In this document: piece by piece, positions 1-9,057 of the stretch
Layout: each line of letters begins with the position of its first letter
How positions within the stretch are numbered: the first letter of the stretch is position 1
DNA from: Maribacter sp. 1_MG-2023
Lineage (GTDB): Bacteria > Bacteroidota > Bacteroidia > Flavobacteriales > Flavobacteriaceae
Direction: 5' to 3'
DNA: 64,000 nucleotides
Assembly (NCBI RefSeq): GCF_030547005.1
Contig: NZ_JAUOPN010000011.1
Coordinates: forward strand, 62,001-126,000
Notes under the pieces: generated by a model
The model's input: only the letters and a program-made list of their open reading frames with translations
The model's database searches: none
Told to the model about the DNA's origin: nothing
Position numbers and translations under genes: made by a program

Positions 1-695
1 AAAAAATCACTATTGCAATCGACGGATTCTCTTCTACGGGAAAGAGTACTTTGGCTAAGCAATTAGCTAAAAAACTAGAATATGTATATGTAGATACTGG
101 TGCAATGTACCGCGCAGTTACATTATTTGCAATGAAGTCCGGTTTTGTAGAAGCGGGTGAAGTTGATGAAGATGCATTGGTGAAATCATTAGGTGATATC
201 GAATTGAATTTTATATTTAATTCAGAATTAGGATATGCCGAAATGTATTTGAATGGTGAAAATGTAGAGAAGGAAATAAGAACTATGCCTGTGTCAAAAA
301 ATGTGAGTCAGGTTTCTGTTATAGCAGCTGTGCGAGAAAAATTGGTAGCCATGCAGCAAGCAATGGGTGTTGATAAAGGTCTTGTTATGGACGGTAGAGA
401 TATCGGTACTGTAGTATTCCCTGATGCTGAACTTAAAATTTTCATGACGGCTTCGCCAGAAAAACGTGCGGTTAGAAGATACAAAGAATTGTTGGATAGG
501 GGAGAGAATGTTGTTTATGCAGATATTCTAGAAAATGTTGAAAAGCGAGATTATATAGATAGTAACCGTGCAATTTCACCTTTAAAAAGGGCAGAAGATG
601 CTATTGAGTTTGATAATAGTGATTTAGGACTAGAGGATCAGTTTCAAAGAATCTATGAACATTCGCTTCGGGTTATTGAAAAACATCAAGCATAA
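1..695 (+). CDS. cmk: Cytidylate kinase, 5' end outside window
   Basis: Phosphorylates CMP and dCMP with ATP in pyrimidine nucleotide metabolism; cytoplasmic. The reading frame is open from base 3, so the start codon lies upstream of the window; a TTG at 51 is internal. The first visible residues contain the P-loop GFSSTGKST, followed by the conserved DTGAMYRAVT and, further on, GRDIGTVVFPDAELKIF, the CMP-binding signature of this family. The C-terminus is complete and is followed by a strong hairpin terminator. cmk next to rpsA is a common bacterial arrangement; here a small opposite-strand LysM gene lies between them. Confidence 0.96.
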   Translation, partial: KITIAIDGFSSTGKSTLAKQLAKKLEYVYVDTGAMYRAVTLFAMKSGFVEAGEVDEDALVKSLGDIELNFIFNSELGYAEMYLNGENVEKEIRTMPVSKNVSQVSVIAAVREKLVAMQQAMGVDKGLVMDGRDIGTVVFPDAELKIFMTASPEKRAVRRYKELLDRGENVVYADILENVEKRDYIDSNRAISPLKRAEDAIEFDNSDLGLEDQFQRIYEHSLRVIEKHQA

Positions 696-697
696 AA

Positions 698-730
698 AAA
701 GAGGTTAGCATTGCTGACCTCTTTTTATTT
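698..730. terminator. Bidirectional terminator between cmk and the LysM gene
   Basis: A 10-bp stem, AGAGGTTAGC with GCTGACCTCT (one G-U pair), followed by a T-run on the plus strand and preceded by an A-run, so it can serve both convergent genes. Confidence 0.85.
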
Positions 731-744
731 ATATAGTATCGATA

Positions 745-1125
745 CTATTTATTTGGAATAACCAATACTTGATCAGGATGAATAACATCTGGACTTTTCA
801 AGATACCAGTGTTCGCTTCAAAAATAGCTTTGTATTGCATAGCATCACCGTAGTAGTGCTTCGCTATTTTACTTAAAGACTCACCACCTTTAACAACGTG
901 TCTGTGATATACAGAATCGTCTTCAACAGAGATATTAGCTTTAATGTCAGAAGGACTTTCGCCACCTAATTGCTTAATTTTATCCCACATTAGGTCTTTT
1001 TCATAAGGCGTTTTTGCTTGCCCTTTTACTTTAAGAACATCACCTTCAACAGTTACATTACCGTCTTTTATACCTAATTGCTCACCAAGATCTAATACAC
1101 CTTGATATTTTGCCTTAACACTCAT
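745..1125 (-). CDS. BON/LysM domain protein, Kbp (YgaU)-like
   Basis: A 126-residue protein without a signal peptide or membrane segment, so probably cytoplasmic. Residues about 1-70 resemble a BON-type domain; residues about 73-126 are a LysM domain (HVVKGGESLSKIAKHYYGD, ending in HPDQVLVIPNK). This domain order and length match E. coli Kbp/YgaU, which binds potassium; whether this one does is inference. It stands alone, convergent with cmk and divergent from rpsA. The ATG is the only sensible start. Confidence 0.85.
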   Translation of the reverse strand: MSVKAKYQGVLDLGEQLGIKDGNVTVEGDVLKVKGQAKTPYEKDLMWDKIKQLGGESPSDIKANISVEDDSVYHRHVVKGGESLSKIAKHYYGDAMQYKAIFEANTGILKSPDVIHPDQVLVIPNK

Positions 1126-1237
1126 AATTTTACTTTTTTTAATGGTTATTATAATACTTCTAAGATAAGCATATTTAGGATATTTAATTCTAAAATCATG
1201 CCAAATTCATTAAATGAACGTGTAATATCTTGTTGTG

Positions 1238-1268
1238 TTGCCTAATTTAAATAAAATGATTATTTTTG
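1238..1268 (+). promoter_or_regulatory. Flavobacterial promoter of rpsA
   Basis: TTG at 1238-1240, a 20-bp spacer, then TATTTTTG at 1261-1268, fitting the flavobacterial -33/-7 consensus. Transcription would begin near 1275 and give a leader of about 115 nt before rpsA, long for this genome and possibly a site of S1 autoregulation (inference). No Shine-Dalgarno sequence is visible before the ATG. Confidence 0.7.
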
Positions 1269-1391
1269 CACACCTTTTTTGCAAGGAAGTCAAGAGAAAA
1301 AAGGGATTAGATAAACAAATAAATATAACTACTTTCATAGTCGTTGCCTAAGTCTTGATAAGGTTATGGAATACAAATTATTAATCAGCAA

Positions 1392-3227
1392 ATGGCTGAA
1401 GAAAAAACAAACGCAGAGGTAGAAGTTACTACTGAAGCAACACAACAAGCTGTTGAAACTCCACAGCAAGATCCACAAGAATTTTTAGAAAGTTTCAATT
1501 GGGAAAAATACGAGCAAGGAATTGAGCGTGTTGATGATTCTAAATTGAAGGAATTTGAAAAATTAGTTGCCGAAAACTTTGTAGATACTGCCGATGAGGA
1601 AGTTGTAGAAGGTACTGTAGTTTATATCACAGATAGAGAAGCTATTATTGATATCAACGCAAAATCTGAAGGTGTAATCTCGTTAAACGAATTTCGTTAC
1701 AATCCAGGTTTAAAAGTTGGTGACAAAGTAGAGGTATTGATCGATATTCGTGAAGATAAAAGTGGTCAACTAGTATTATCTCACAGAAAGGCGAGAACTA
1801 TTATGGCTTGGGATCGTGTTAACGCGGCTCATGACAAAGAAGAAATCGTTAGTGGTTTTGTTAAGTGCAGAACTAAAGGTGGTATGATCGTTGACGTATT
1901 TGGTATTGAAGCTTTCTTACCAGGTTCTCAAATCGATGTTAAGCCTATTCGTGATTACGATCAGTATGTTAACAAAACAATGGAATTTAAGGTTGTAAAA
2001 ATCAACCACGAATTTAAAAACGTTGTTGTTTCTCATAAAGCTCTTATTGAAGCTGATATTGAAGAACAGAAGAAAGAAATCATTAGCCAATTAGAAAAAG
2101 GACAAGTATTAGAAGGTGTTGTTAAAAACATTACTTCTTATGGTGTGTTTATTGATCTAGGTGGTGTTGATGGTTTAGTTCATATTACTGACCTTTCTTG
2201 GAGCAGAATCAACCACCCGAACGAGGTTGTTGAACTGGACCAGAAATTAAATGTTGTAATTCTTGATTTTGATGAAAACAAATCTAGAATTCAATTAGGT
2301 CTTAAGCAATTAGAGAAGCATCCTTGGGAAGCTTTATCTGATGAAATTAAGATTGGTGATAAAGTAAAAGGTAAAGTAGTTGTTATAGCTGATTACGGCG
2401 CATTCATAGAAGTTGTTGAAGGTGTTGAAGGTCTTATCCATGTTTCTGAAATGTCTTGGTCTACGCACTTGCGTTCTGCACAAGATTTCGTAAAAGTTGG
2501 TGATGAGGTTGAAGCAGTTGTATTGACATTAGATCGTGAAGATCGTAAAATGTCTCTTGGTATCAAGCAATTGACTCCAGATCCTTGGACTGATATTACT
2601 ACTAAATACCCTGTAGGTTCTAAGCATAAAGGTATTGTAAGAAACTTTACAAACTTTGGTGTTTTTGTTGAGCTAGAAGAAGGTATTGATGGTTTAATTT
2701 ATATCTCTGATCTTTCTTGGACTAAGAAAATCAAGCATCCATCTGAGTTTACCAATGTTGGTGATACTTTAGAGGTAGAGGTGTTAGAATTAGATGTTGA
2801 TGGTCGTAAGTTAAGCTTAGGTCATAAACAAACTACTGAAAACCCTTGGGATAAATATGAAACTGAATTCGCATTAGGTACAGTTCATACAGCAACCATT
2901 TCTGATGTAGTTGATAAAGGTGCAACAATTGAATTTAACGAAGATATTACTGCATTTATTCCTCAACGTCATTTAGAGAAAGAAGATGGTAAGAAACTAG
3001 GTAAAGGCGATGAAGCTGAATTCAAGATTATTGAGTTCAATAAAGACTTCAAACGTGTAGTAGCTAGTCATACTGCTATTTTCCGTGAAGAAGAGCAACG
3101 TAATGTAAAAGCAGCTGTCAAAAGACAAGCAGCTAGCGCAGATGAAGCTAAGCCTACTTTAGGTGATGCTAACGATGCACTACAAGCGTTGAAAGACAAA
3201 ATGGAAGCTGATTCTAAGAAGAAGTAA
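1392..3227 (+). CDS. rpsA: 30S ribosomal protein S1
   Basis: Ribosomal protein S1 binds mRNA and helps initiation on the 30S subunit. The 611 residues carry an acidic, Gln/Thr-rich N-terminal tail and then six S1 (OB-fold) domains, at about 65-135, 150-215, 235-303, 322-390, 407-475 and 494-560. Domains 3-5 show the typical ITSYGVFIDLGGVDGLVHIT-type signature; domain 6 is divergent, as in other S1 proteins. A short basic tail ends in KKK. Length is slightly above the E. coli protein (557). It has its own promoter and three terminator-like hairpins downstream. Confidence 0.97.
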   Translation: MAEEKTNAEVEVTTEATQQAVETPQQDPQEFLESFNWEKYEQGIERVDDSKLKEFEKLVAENFVDTADEEVVEGTVVYITDREAIIDINAKSEGVISLNEFRYNPGLKVGDKVEVLIDIREDKSGQLVLSHRKARTIMAWDRVNAAHDKEEIVSGFVKCRTKGGMIVDVFGIEAFLPGSQIDVKPIRDYDQYVNKTMEFKVVKINHEFKNVVVSHKALIEADIEEQKKEIISQLEKGQVLEGVVKNITSYGVFIDLGGVDGLVHITDLSWSRINHPNEVVELDQKLNVVILDFDENKSRIQLGLKQLEKHPWEALSDEIKIGDKVKGKVVVIADYGAFIEVVEGVEGLIHVSEMSWSTHLRSAQDFVKVGDEVEAVVLTLDREDRKMSLGIKQLTPDPWTDITTKYPVGSKHKGIVRNFTNFGVFVELEEGIDGLIYISDLSWTKKIKHPSEFTNVGDTLEVEVLELDVDGRKLSLGHKQTTENPWDKYETEFALGTVHTATISDVVDKGATIEFNEDITAFIPQRHLEKEDGKKLGKGDEAEFKIIEFNKDFKRVVASHTAIFREEEQRNVKAAVKRQAASADEAKPTLGDANDALQALKDKMEADSKKK

Positions 3228-3262
3228 TTTCATAGTATAGATCCTTTATAAGGGTCAAAAGT

Positions 3263-3293
3263 AAAAGCCCGGATATGTATCCGGGCTTTTTTT
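3263..3293 (+). terminator. rpsA terminator, first copy
   Basis: A perfect 13-bp inverted repeat (AAAAGCCCGGATA / TATCCGGGCTTTT) around a 2-nt centre, followed by T's. It lies 36 bp past the rpsA stop and is the strongest of the three copies. Confidence 0.9.
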
Positions 3294-3435
3294 GTGTCTA
3301 TTGTTTTCACTTTTAAGTGCTGATAAAATGAATTGCTAATGAAGATGTTCATAAATTACTTCAGTGGTAGATAGTTAGTTTTAGTGTTTTCTTGCCTTGG
3401 TTTGATAGGATATATCTTAGGCAAGTATCAAAAGT

Positions 3436-3465
3436 AAAAGCCCGGTTATTAGTCCGAGCTTTTTT
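3436..3465 (+). terminator. rpsA-type terminator, second copy
   Basis: AAAAGCCCGG / CCGAGCTTTT with one C-A mismatch in the stem and a T-run. A weaker copy of the hairpin at 3263. Confidence 0.55.
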
Positions 3466-3625
3466 GTGTCTATTCTTTTTGATTTTTTTTAAGGTACTGA
3501 CAGAGTGATTTGTTAATGGCGATGTGGATTTAGAAGTTATATTATTTTAAAGTTAGATAGATCCTAAGTTTTGGTATTTTCTTGCCTTAATTTATCAAGA
3601 TGTATCTTAGGAAAGTAGCAAAAGT

Positions 3626-3656
3626 AAAAGCCCGGAAATTAATCTGGGCTTTTTTT
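3626..3656 (+). terminator. rpsA-type terminator, third copy
   Basis: AAAAGCCCGGA / TCTGGGCTTTT, paired throughout with one G-U, then a T-run. The arms differ from copy 1 but pairing is kept. Confidence 0.65.
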
Positions 3657-3790
3657 AATATCCACAATTCTCAGTTCCTATTAGGGTTCCATAAAAAATG
3701 AATTACTAATGGAGATTTTAATATTAGAAGTTGAATTTCTTCTAATACAAGGGTTAGTATTCGTTGTATAGTATTCCCTAGCTATAATTT

Positions 3791-5041
3791 TTAATAGACC
3801 TTTTTCTTTACGAACCAGATGTCTTCTAAACTCAAGTTTAAAGTAACTAAATGAAAATTCTCTTTCACCAATACGTTTTGTAAAAGTCCCTTAGAACCAT
3901 AACTATAAGAAAGATTGATCATAGAGTGTGTGCCTCTGCTTGTTGGTATGCCGATACTTGCCGTAAAATTGTAGCCTTCCACTTTTTTGTCACCTATGGC
4001 GAGGTAGCCATTATCATAATTGTAACCCAATCTATAAGCAAGTCTTTGACCGTATTTATAACTGGTAGGGTCTTGAATAAATTCTAGTCCAAAGGCATAA
4101 ATATCTTGATCTTCATAACTGCCAATATTTTCTGATTGATTGGTGTCTGACCAGAAGTTTTTCTTGTAATCTGCACTAAATGTCAGTTCTTCAATTGGTT
4201 TTATACTCATACCAAAACCGAACTCTAAAGGAAGTTTAAAGTCAGAAACATTACTAGAGCTTTCATCTTCTACAGAAATTGCAATTCCTGATATTGATTT
4301 ATCGACAGATCTTTTTAGGTTTCCGTTTAAACTTGTTGGTAGTTGAACGGTACTACCAATAGTTATCTTGTCATTGACATCGTATTGAAGTCCGAAACCT
4401 AACCTTGCACCGCTATAATTAGTTTTTTCTACAGATTCGAATGTAGAAGTACTATAAATGAAAGATTCCGTTTCTTCAATGTTTCCGAATAAAAACGATG
4501 CACTTAAACCTAATCTCAATTTTGGCATTAGTGCATAACCAACATTTAGCTTAATATCATTTAGTCCACCCAATCCGGTAATGTTACTTTCAAAAGATTC
4601 TGTAGATCCCTCAATGTTACTACTAACGCCAAGTAATGAATAACCAACATCGCTATAGGGTGTCATAGTAATACCAGCACCTAAGTTTTCCATAATTCTA
4701 AATCCGAAGGCTAAATTAGAAAAGTTTATATTCGACTTTTCTTCAGAAGAAGAAGTGTTGCTGTAACTGTTAAATTCACCGGTGACACCTATATCATATA
4801 GGAATGAATTTTGAGGTATTAAGGCATAGTTTGCGGGGTTTAAATTGTTTAGCTCGTACGGAGATTTAATGCCGATACCACTGTAACCTAAACTATTAAA
4901 TTTTCCGATACTTGTCTGGTTAATGACTCCTAATCCGTAAAGCGAATATGGCGAGCTAGTTAAAGCTTCAGACTGTGCCGAAGACTGATAAAAAGCTAAC
5001 AGTGCTGCTATGGTAAAAAATATTATTTGGTTAATCTTCAT
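3791..5041 (-). CDS. Outer-membrane beta-barrel protein, FadL/OmpP1-like
   Basis: A 416-residue protein with a cleavable signal peptide ending near SSAQ (residue 23) and then repeated amphipathic beta-strands. The N-terminal SPYSLYGLG..NPANYA pattern is typical of Bacteroidota outer-membrane proteins related to the OmpP1/FadL transporters; the chain ends in an aromatic residue (KKKVY). Its start overlaps the end of the DUF4270 lipoprotein gene by 11 bp, so the two are probably translated together and may work together at the outer membrane. The transported substrate, if any, cannot be read from the sequence. Confidence 0.7.
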   Translation of the reverse strand: MKINQIIFFTIAALLAFYQSSAQSEALTSSPYSLYGLGVINQTSIGKFNSLGYSGIGIKSPYELNNLNPANYALIPQNSFLYDIGVTGEFNSYSNTSSSEEKSNINFSNLAFGFRIMENLGAGITMTPYSDVGYSLLGVSSNIEGSTESFESNITGLGGLNDIKLNVGYALMPKLRLGLSASFLFGNIEETESFIYSTSTFESVEKTNYSGARLGFGLQYDVNDKITIGSTVQLPTSLNGNLKRSVDKSISGIAISVEDESSSNVSDFKLPLEFGFGMSIKPIEELTFSADYKKNFWSDTNQSENIGSYEDQDIYAFGLEFIQDPTSYKYGQRLAYRLGYNYDNGYLAIGDKKVEGYNFTASIGIPTSRGTHSMINLSYSYGSKGLLQNVLVKENFHLVTLNLSLEDIWFVKKKVY

Positions 5042-6371
5042 CGTATATACCGTATGTTAATTCTAAAATTGTTTCGTTTTCGCCATTACCGTTCCCGTTT
5101 AAAATAAATCTATCAACCGTAGAATTGTAATCTGCAGGAAGCAGAATCAGTGCATCGTCAATATCTCTATCTTTTAATTGTAATTCTTCTAAATAATAGG
5201 CTATTGGTATTTCATAATAGATGTCATTAAATTCTTGATTGTCTCTATTCAGAATAGCATATGAAGTGGATGTCAGTGTCTCAATTAAATCATTGTTTTG
5301 GTCAACCACGTAAACGGCAAGTGTATCTCTAAGTTTTAGATGGTCATCATAAGATTGAGCTGTTGGTTTAATTTTTAAGATTCCGTCTAAAATAGTTCCA
5401 CTACCAGGAATGTCATAAAGACTGGTAATACTGGGAAATTGTACACGCATAGCAATACCAACACCAGACTGAATATAACTTTGGTTGTTAGAATCTGAAC
5501 TTTCTAAAATTGTCTGACTATTGGTCAAGGTTTGCAGAGGTGTAATAGGATCATCTGCTGTAATTCTATTAAAAAATGGAACAGGAGTAGTAGTACCATC
5601 TATTTGTATATCAAGATATTCTTGCTCAGATTCGTACTCGGTATCGGTGCTATAATATAAACGCATATAAGTGTTTTCAGAAGATTTTGAAAAACCTATT
5701 ATAGCTCCGTTATCTGTGTCATCTGGTACTAGTCCAATACCTTTAAAGTAATCTCGATACTCATTAGCGTTTACAATATTTTTTTCTTGAAGTTGAGAAA
5801 ATACATCTGTACCAAAATCATCTACAAGCTTAATGGTTATTGAATCACCAGATAATGGTCGTGGGTAATATTCAGAAAAACCAAGGTCGGTTTCGTCATA
5901 ACCTATGCTACTTGTATTATAAAAGAAATCATCACCTTCTGGGTTGAAATTTTCATTAATTTTTTTAATGTGTATAGTGTTTTTCTGCAGTGTATCATTA
6001 TAATAGTAGTTGTCATAACCCATTACCATAACAATACTGTCATACTCAGCTTCAGCGTCTATGGTATATGTTTCGGGTAAAAGTTGCATATAGCTAGATG
6101 TTGTAACAGTACCGAAAACGGTGTCGGTATATTTTCCTAATAGGATTCTCGTAGATTCAGAGGTGATAATACTATCAAACTTCATTGTAGATGTACTGAC
6201 AGTTAAGGTGTCAATTAGTATAAGGCGAACATTGCTATCGGTAAAAGTTTCGCCCGCAACAAATTCTGAGTCATTATAAATATCATCGCTACACGATATG
6301 ATTGCAATTGATAGGAAACCGCCTAGCATAAACATGTAGAGCGCACGTACTTTGTTTAAGAACACCTTCAT
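5031..6371 (-). CDS. DUF4270 family lipoprotein
   Basis: A 446-residue lipoprotein: hydrophobic signal followed by a lipobox ending at Cys27 (AIISC) and then SDD, an acidic stretch of the kind that in Flavobacteriia can direct lipoproteins to the cell surface. The body matches the DUF4270 family by its pattern of Thr/Ser/Asp-rich beta-strand segments (for example the TDTVFG.. region and the C-terminal ILELTYGIYDE). The function of the family is not known. First gene of a two-gene operon with the barrel protein that follows with an 11-bp overlap. Confidence 0.82.
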   Translation of the reverse strand: MKVFLNKVRALYMFMLGGFLSIAIISCSDDIYNDSEFVAGETFTDSNVRLILIDTLTVSTSTMKFDSIITSESTRILLGKYTDTVFGTVTTSSYMQLLPETYTIDAEAEYDSIVMVMGYDNYYYNDTLQKNTIHIKKINENFNPEGDDFFYNTSSIGYDETDLGFSEYYPRPLSGDSITIKLVDDFGTDVFSQLQEKNIVNANEYRDYFKGIGLVPDDTDNGAIIGFSKSSENTYMRLYYSTDTEYESEQEYLDIQIDGTTTPVPFFNRITADDPITPLQTLTNSQTILESSDSNNQSYIQSGVGIAMRVQFPSITSLYDIPGSGTILDGILKIKPTAQSYDDHLKLRDTLAVYVVDQNNDLIETLTSTSYAILNRDNQEFNDIYYEIPIAYYLEELQLKDRDIDDALILLPADYNSTVDRFILNGNGNGENETILELTYGIYDED

Positions 6372-6389
6372 TTAGTATTTAATTTTTAT

Positions 6390-6420
6390 CAAAACTAAAT
6401 ACCAAGCTTGGTTGTAAAAA
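6390..6420 (-). promoter_or_regulatory. Probable promoter of the DUF4270 operon
   Basis: On the minus strand: TTTT (6417-6420), 19-bp spacer, TAGTTTTG (6390-6397). The -7 box matches TAnnTTTG exactly; the -33 box has one mismatch. It sits about 18 bp upstream of the start codon. Confidence 0.6.
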
Positions 6421-6547
6421 CCTGAATAGACGAATCGTGAATGTTAAGGGATGAACTTTGTTATTTAAGCTATTAATGAAAAATTTGTGTTGGTAGATGA
6501 AAACAAGGGTTTGGTATGTTAAAAACCAATTTTAATCTATTGTGTTT

Positions 6548-6576
6548 TTTGAACAGTAGGGTCTCTAGTAGATTTG
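6548..6576 (+). promoter_or_regulatory. Probable promoter of the Kelch lipoprotein gene
   Basis: TTTG at 6548-6551, a 17-bp spacer, TAGATTTG at 6569-6576. Both boxes match the flavobacterial consensus; the leader would be about 28 nt. Confidence 0.65.
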
Positions 6577-6610
6577 ATCTTGAAAAGAAAGAACCTTAAA
6601 ACAAAAAATA

Positions 6611-7603
6611 ATGAATAAAAGAAAATCGTATGTGTACAAAATTACTGGTTTGGCACTACTGGCCATGGTAATTACAAGTTGTTCAAGTGATGATGACGAT
6701 GACGATTTAGGAAACTGGGTAGACAAATCTGTATTTGATGGTAGCCCAAGAAGTAGTATATCGGGCTTTACAATTGGCAATGTTGGTTATATGGGCGTTG
6801 GTTATGATGGAGATGATTATTTGTCTTCATTTTGGGCATATGATATAGAAGGTGATTATTGGTCTCAAAAGGCAGATTTTCCTGGGGTGGCTAGAAACGC
6901 CGCAGTAGGTTTTGAAATAGATGGTACTGGTTATATCGGTTCTGGGTATGATGGGGTCGATGAATTAACAGATTTTTATAGTTATAACACAGTATCTAAT
7001 ACGTGGACAGAAATTGCGTCATTAACTACGGCAAGAAGAAGTGCGGTTGGCTTTGGTACTAATGGCTTTGGTTATGTAGGTACGGGTTATGATGGCGAAA
7101 ACGATAGAAAAGATTTCTGGAGATATAATCCTGGCAATGATACTTGGACAGAGTTAGTTGGTTTTGGAGGTAACAAAAGAAGGTCGGCAACAACGTTTAC
7201 CATTGATGGATTGACCTATTTAGGAACTGGAGTTTCTAATGGAGTATATCTAGATGATTTTTGGGTATTTGATCCAACTACAGAAAGCTGGACAAAGAAA
7301 TTAGATTTGGATGAAGAAGATGATTACGCTGTGCAAAGAAGTAATGCCGTTGGTTTTACATTAAATGGTTATGGCTATATAGCATGTGGTGAATTAAGTG
7401 GCGCAACCAATACAGTTTGGGAATATGATCCGACATCAGATGAGTGGGAGCAAAAAACGTCTTTTGAAGGTGCGACAAGACAAGATGCTATTGCATTTTC
7501 AAATGGAAGTCGTGTATTTATAGGAATGGGTAGAACAGGTACTTTATACCTAGATGATTTAGATGAATTCTTTCCTCAAGATGAGTACGAAGAGGAAGAT
7601 TAA
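6611..7603 (+). CDS. Kelch-repeat beta-propeller lipoprotein
   Basis: 330 residues. A lipoprotein signal ends at Cys24 (MVITSC) and is followed by SSDDDDDD, an acidic run resembling the flavobacterial surface-export signal of lipoproteins. The rest is five to six Kelch repeats of about 48 residues, each with G(Y/F)xGxGYDG, a D-F-W core and a W-T/S-x-K/E turn, forming a beta-propeller. Kelch propellers bind sugars or proteins; the ligand here is unknown. It heads a cluster with DUF4907, a LytS-type kinase and a LytTR regulator but has its own terminator. Confidence 0.85.
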   Translation: MNKRKSYVYKITGLALLAMVITSCSSDDDDDDLGNWVDKSVFDGSPRSSISGFTIGNVGYMGVGYDGDDYLSSFWAYDIEGDYWSQKADFPGVARNAAVGFEIDGTGYIGSGYDGVDELTDFYSYNTVSNTWTEIASLTTARRSAVGFGTNGFGYVGTGYDGENDRKDFWRYNPGNDTWTELVGFGGNKRRSATTFTIDGLTYLGTGVSNGVYLDDFWVFDPTTESWTKKLDLDEEDDYAVQRSNAVGFTLNGYGYIACGELSGATNTVWEYDPTSDEWEQKTSFEGATRQDAIAFSNGSRVFIGMGRTGTLYLDDLDEFFPQDEYEEED

Positions 7604-7635
7604 TTTTTCATAGTGAGTGCAATTGTTAATTTTTT

Positions 7636-7667
7636 GGGTCAATCTGTGTGGATTGGCCCATTTTTAA
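7636..7667 (+). terminator. Terminator of the Kelch lipoprotein gene
   Basis: GGGTCAATC / GATTGGCCC (one G-U) around TGTGTG, followed by ATTTTT. It overlaps a GTG at 7648 that would otherwise extend the next gene, which argues against that start. Confidence 0.8.
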
Positions 7668-7677
7668 ACATTTATTT

Positions 7678-8019
7678 ATGATTTCGACTGCAAAATATTG
7701 GGTCTTACTTGTGTTATTTTTGGCACTCGTGTTGGGCTATTCAATTTATAATCAAACTTTCGCTAGTGAAAACCAAACTTTTCATAGTCAGGTGGTAGAT
7801 CTTAACAATGGATATGGATATCAGATTATGAGAGGAGAAAAAATAGTGATTCTACAAGAATATATACCAGGTTTTCCGGGCAAGCAAAAGTTTGCTACCG
7901 AGGCTCAGGCCTTAAAAACTGCAAATCTTGTAATAACAAAATTAGAAGAAGGTAAATCGCCAATTTTATTACCAACAGATTTAGCAGAATTAAATATTGC
8001 TATTGCGACAAGTCGCTAA
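7678..8019 (+). CDS. DUF4907 family membrane-anchored protein
   Basis: About 113 residues from the ATG at 7678. One N-terminal membrane segment (WVLLVLFLALVLGYSIY) and a short extracytoplasmic domain with the DUF4907 pattern GYGYQI..GEKIVILQEYIPG..G...F.....A. A GTG at 7648 would add 10 residues, but lies inside the preceding terminator. The histidine kinase gene starts 7 bp after its stop, so it is cotranscribed with that two-component system. DUF4907 proteins have no known function; a role as a periplasmic partner of the kinase or Kelch protein is inference. Confidence 0.78.
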   Translation: MISTAKYWVLLVLFLALVLGYSIYNQTFASENQTFHSQVVDLNNGYGYQIMRGEKIVILQEYIPGFPGKQKFATEAQALKTANLVITKLEEGKSPILLPTDLAELNIAIATSR

Positions 8020-8026
8020 TTTCTTT

Positions 8027-9052
8027 ATGAAATCGATTATAAAAAATAGGGTTCAAATAGTTGTTCATATTAGTATATGGATATTGTTATACGGACTCAC
8101 TTTTTATCCTATTTTAAACGATGCGAGACCAATTCCTTTAGATGTTTTTCCGAAGCTAATAGTTATAATCATTCTTTTTTATTTCAATTACTTCTATTTA
8201 GTGCCAGAGTATCTGCTAAAAAAAAGTGTGCTGTTTTACCTGATGGTTTCATTGGGTTTGTTGATAGCTTCTGTGATGCTTCTAAATCATTTTTACGAAC
8301 CAAAGTTTCCAGAAAATTTTATAATGGATATCCAACGGCCAAGAGGTTTTGGTTATATGCCTATTTATAGATCGTTCGTAAATCTTGGTATACCCTATGT
8401 AATTAGTGCTATTTTAAGAATATATGTAGAGTGGAAGCGTAATGAAAATTTACGTTTATCGGTAGAAAAAGAAAACATTAAGTCTGAGCTGCAATTTTTA
8501 AAAGCGCAGTTGAATCCCCATTTTTTATTCAATACACTAAATACAATTTATGCGCTTTCGGTAAAAAAATCACCAGATACTTCTGAGGCTATAGTTGATT
8601 TGTCTGAGTTAATGCGATATATGATTTATGAGGCCGACAAAGATTTGGTGCCGTTGAACAAAGAAATAGATTATATAAAAAGTTACATTCAATTACAACG
8701 ATTACGACTATCTGATAGTGAAAATGTTTCTTTAAAAATAACAGGAGAAGATAGGGGAAGAGCGGTACCACCTTTACTGTTTATTTCTTTTATTGAAAAT
8801 GCCTTTAAATATGGTACCGACTATAAAGGTAAGACCTATGTAAAAATTGCTTTGATCATTACAGATGCCTCTGTTTATTTAAATGTTAAGAATAAAATAG
8901 GAGTGTTTAAAGAGCCAACAAAGAATTCTGGTATTGGTTTAGAGAATATTAGAAACCAATTAAAGCTAATTTATCCAGGGTTGCATAATCTTGAAGTTGA
9001 CAATGATGGAAAAGATTACGAAGTGTCATTAACTATTTACCAAAAACAATAA
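8027..9052 (+). CDS. LytS-type sensor histidine kinase
   Basis: 341 residues from the ATG at 8027; an in-frame TTG at 7997 would overlap the previous gene and is less likely. Four hydrophobic membrane segments lie in about residues 10-140, then the His_kinase domain (pfam06580) with QLNPHFLFNTLNTIYALS, where His165 is the likely phosphorylated residue, and a C-terminal ATPase region with ENAFKYG (N box) and SGIGLENIRNQL (G box). There is no recognisable extracytoplasmic ligand domain. The LytTR regulator starts 5 bp after its stop, making a standard pair. Confidence 0.9.
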   Translation: MKSIIKNRVQIVVHISIWILLYGLTFYPILNDARPIPLDVFPKLIVIIILFYFNYFYLVPEYLLKKSVLFYLMVSLGLLIASVMLLNHFYEPKFPENFIMDIQRPRGFGYMPIYRSFVNLGIPYVISAILRIYVEWKRNENLRLSVEKENIKSELQFLKAQLNPHFLFNTLNTIYALSVKKSPDTSEAIVDLSELMRYMIYEADKDLVPLNKEIDYIKSYIQLQRLRLSDSENVSLKITGEDRGRAVPPLLFISFIENAFKYGTDYKGKTYVKIALIITDASVYLNVKNKIGVFKEPTKNSGIGLENIRNQLKLIYPGLHNLEVDNDGKDYEVSLTIYQKQ

Positions 9053-9057
9053 AGCCT

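Larger units (their letters stand above)
3256..3760 (+). repeat. Three degenerate tandem copies of the rpsA downstream region
   Basis: This 563-bp gap (3228-3790) holds no gene. It contains three head-to-tail units beginning at 3256, 3429 and 3619, each opening with CAAAAGTAAAAGCCCGG followed by a hairpin and T-run. Units 1 and 2 share further blocks: TTTGTGTCTATT after the hairpin, a (A)TGAATTGCTAATG-like block, GTTAG(A)TAG, TTTTCTTGCCTT and TATCTTAGG just before the next copy. Unit 3 keeps the hairpin and the AATGAATTACTAATGGAGAT block and then decays. Unit lengths are 173, 190 and about 140 bp. Confidence 0.8.

Noticed and set aside
7648-7677. GTG start extending the DUF4907 protein
   Set aside because: It lies inside the terminator hairpin of the Kelch gene, and the ATG at 7678 directly precedes the membrane helix.
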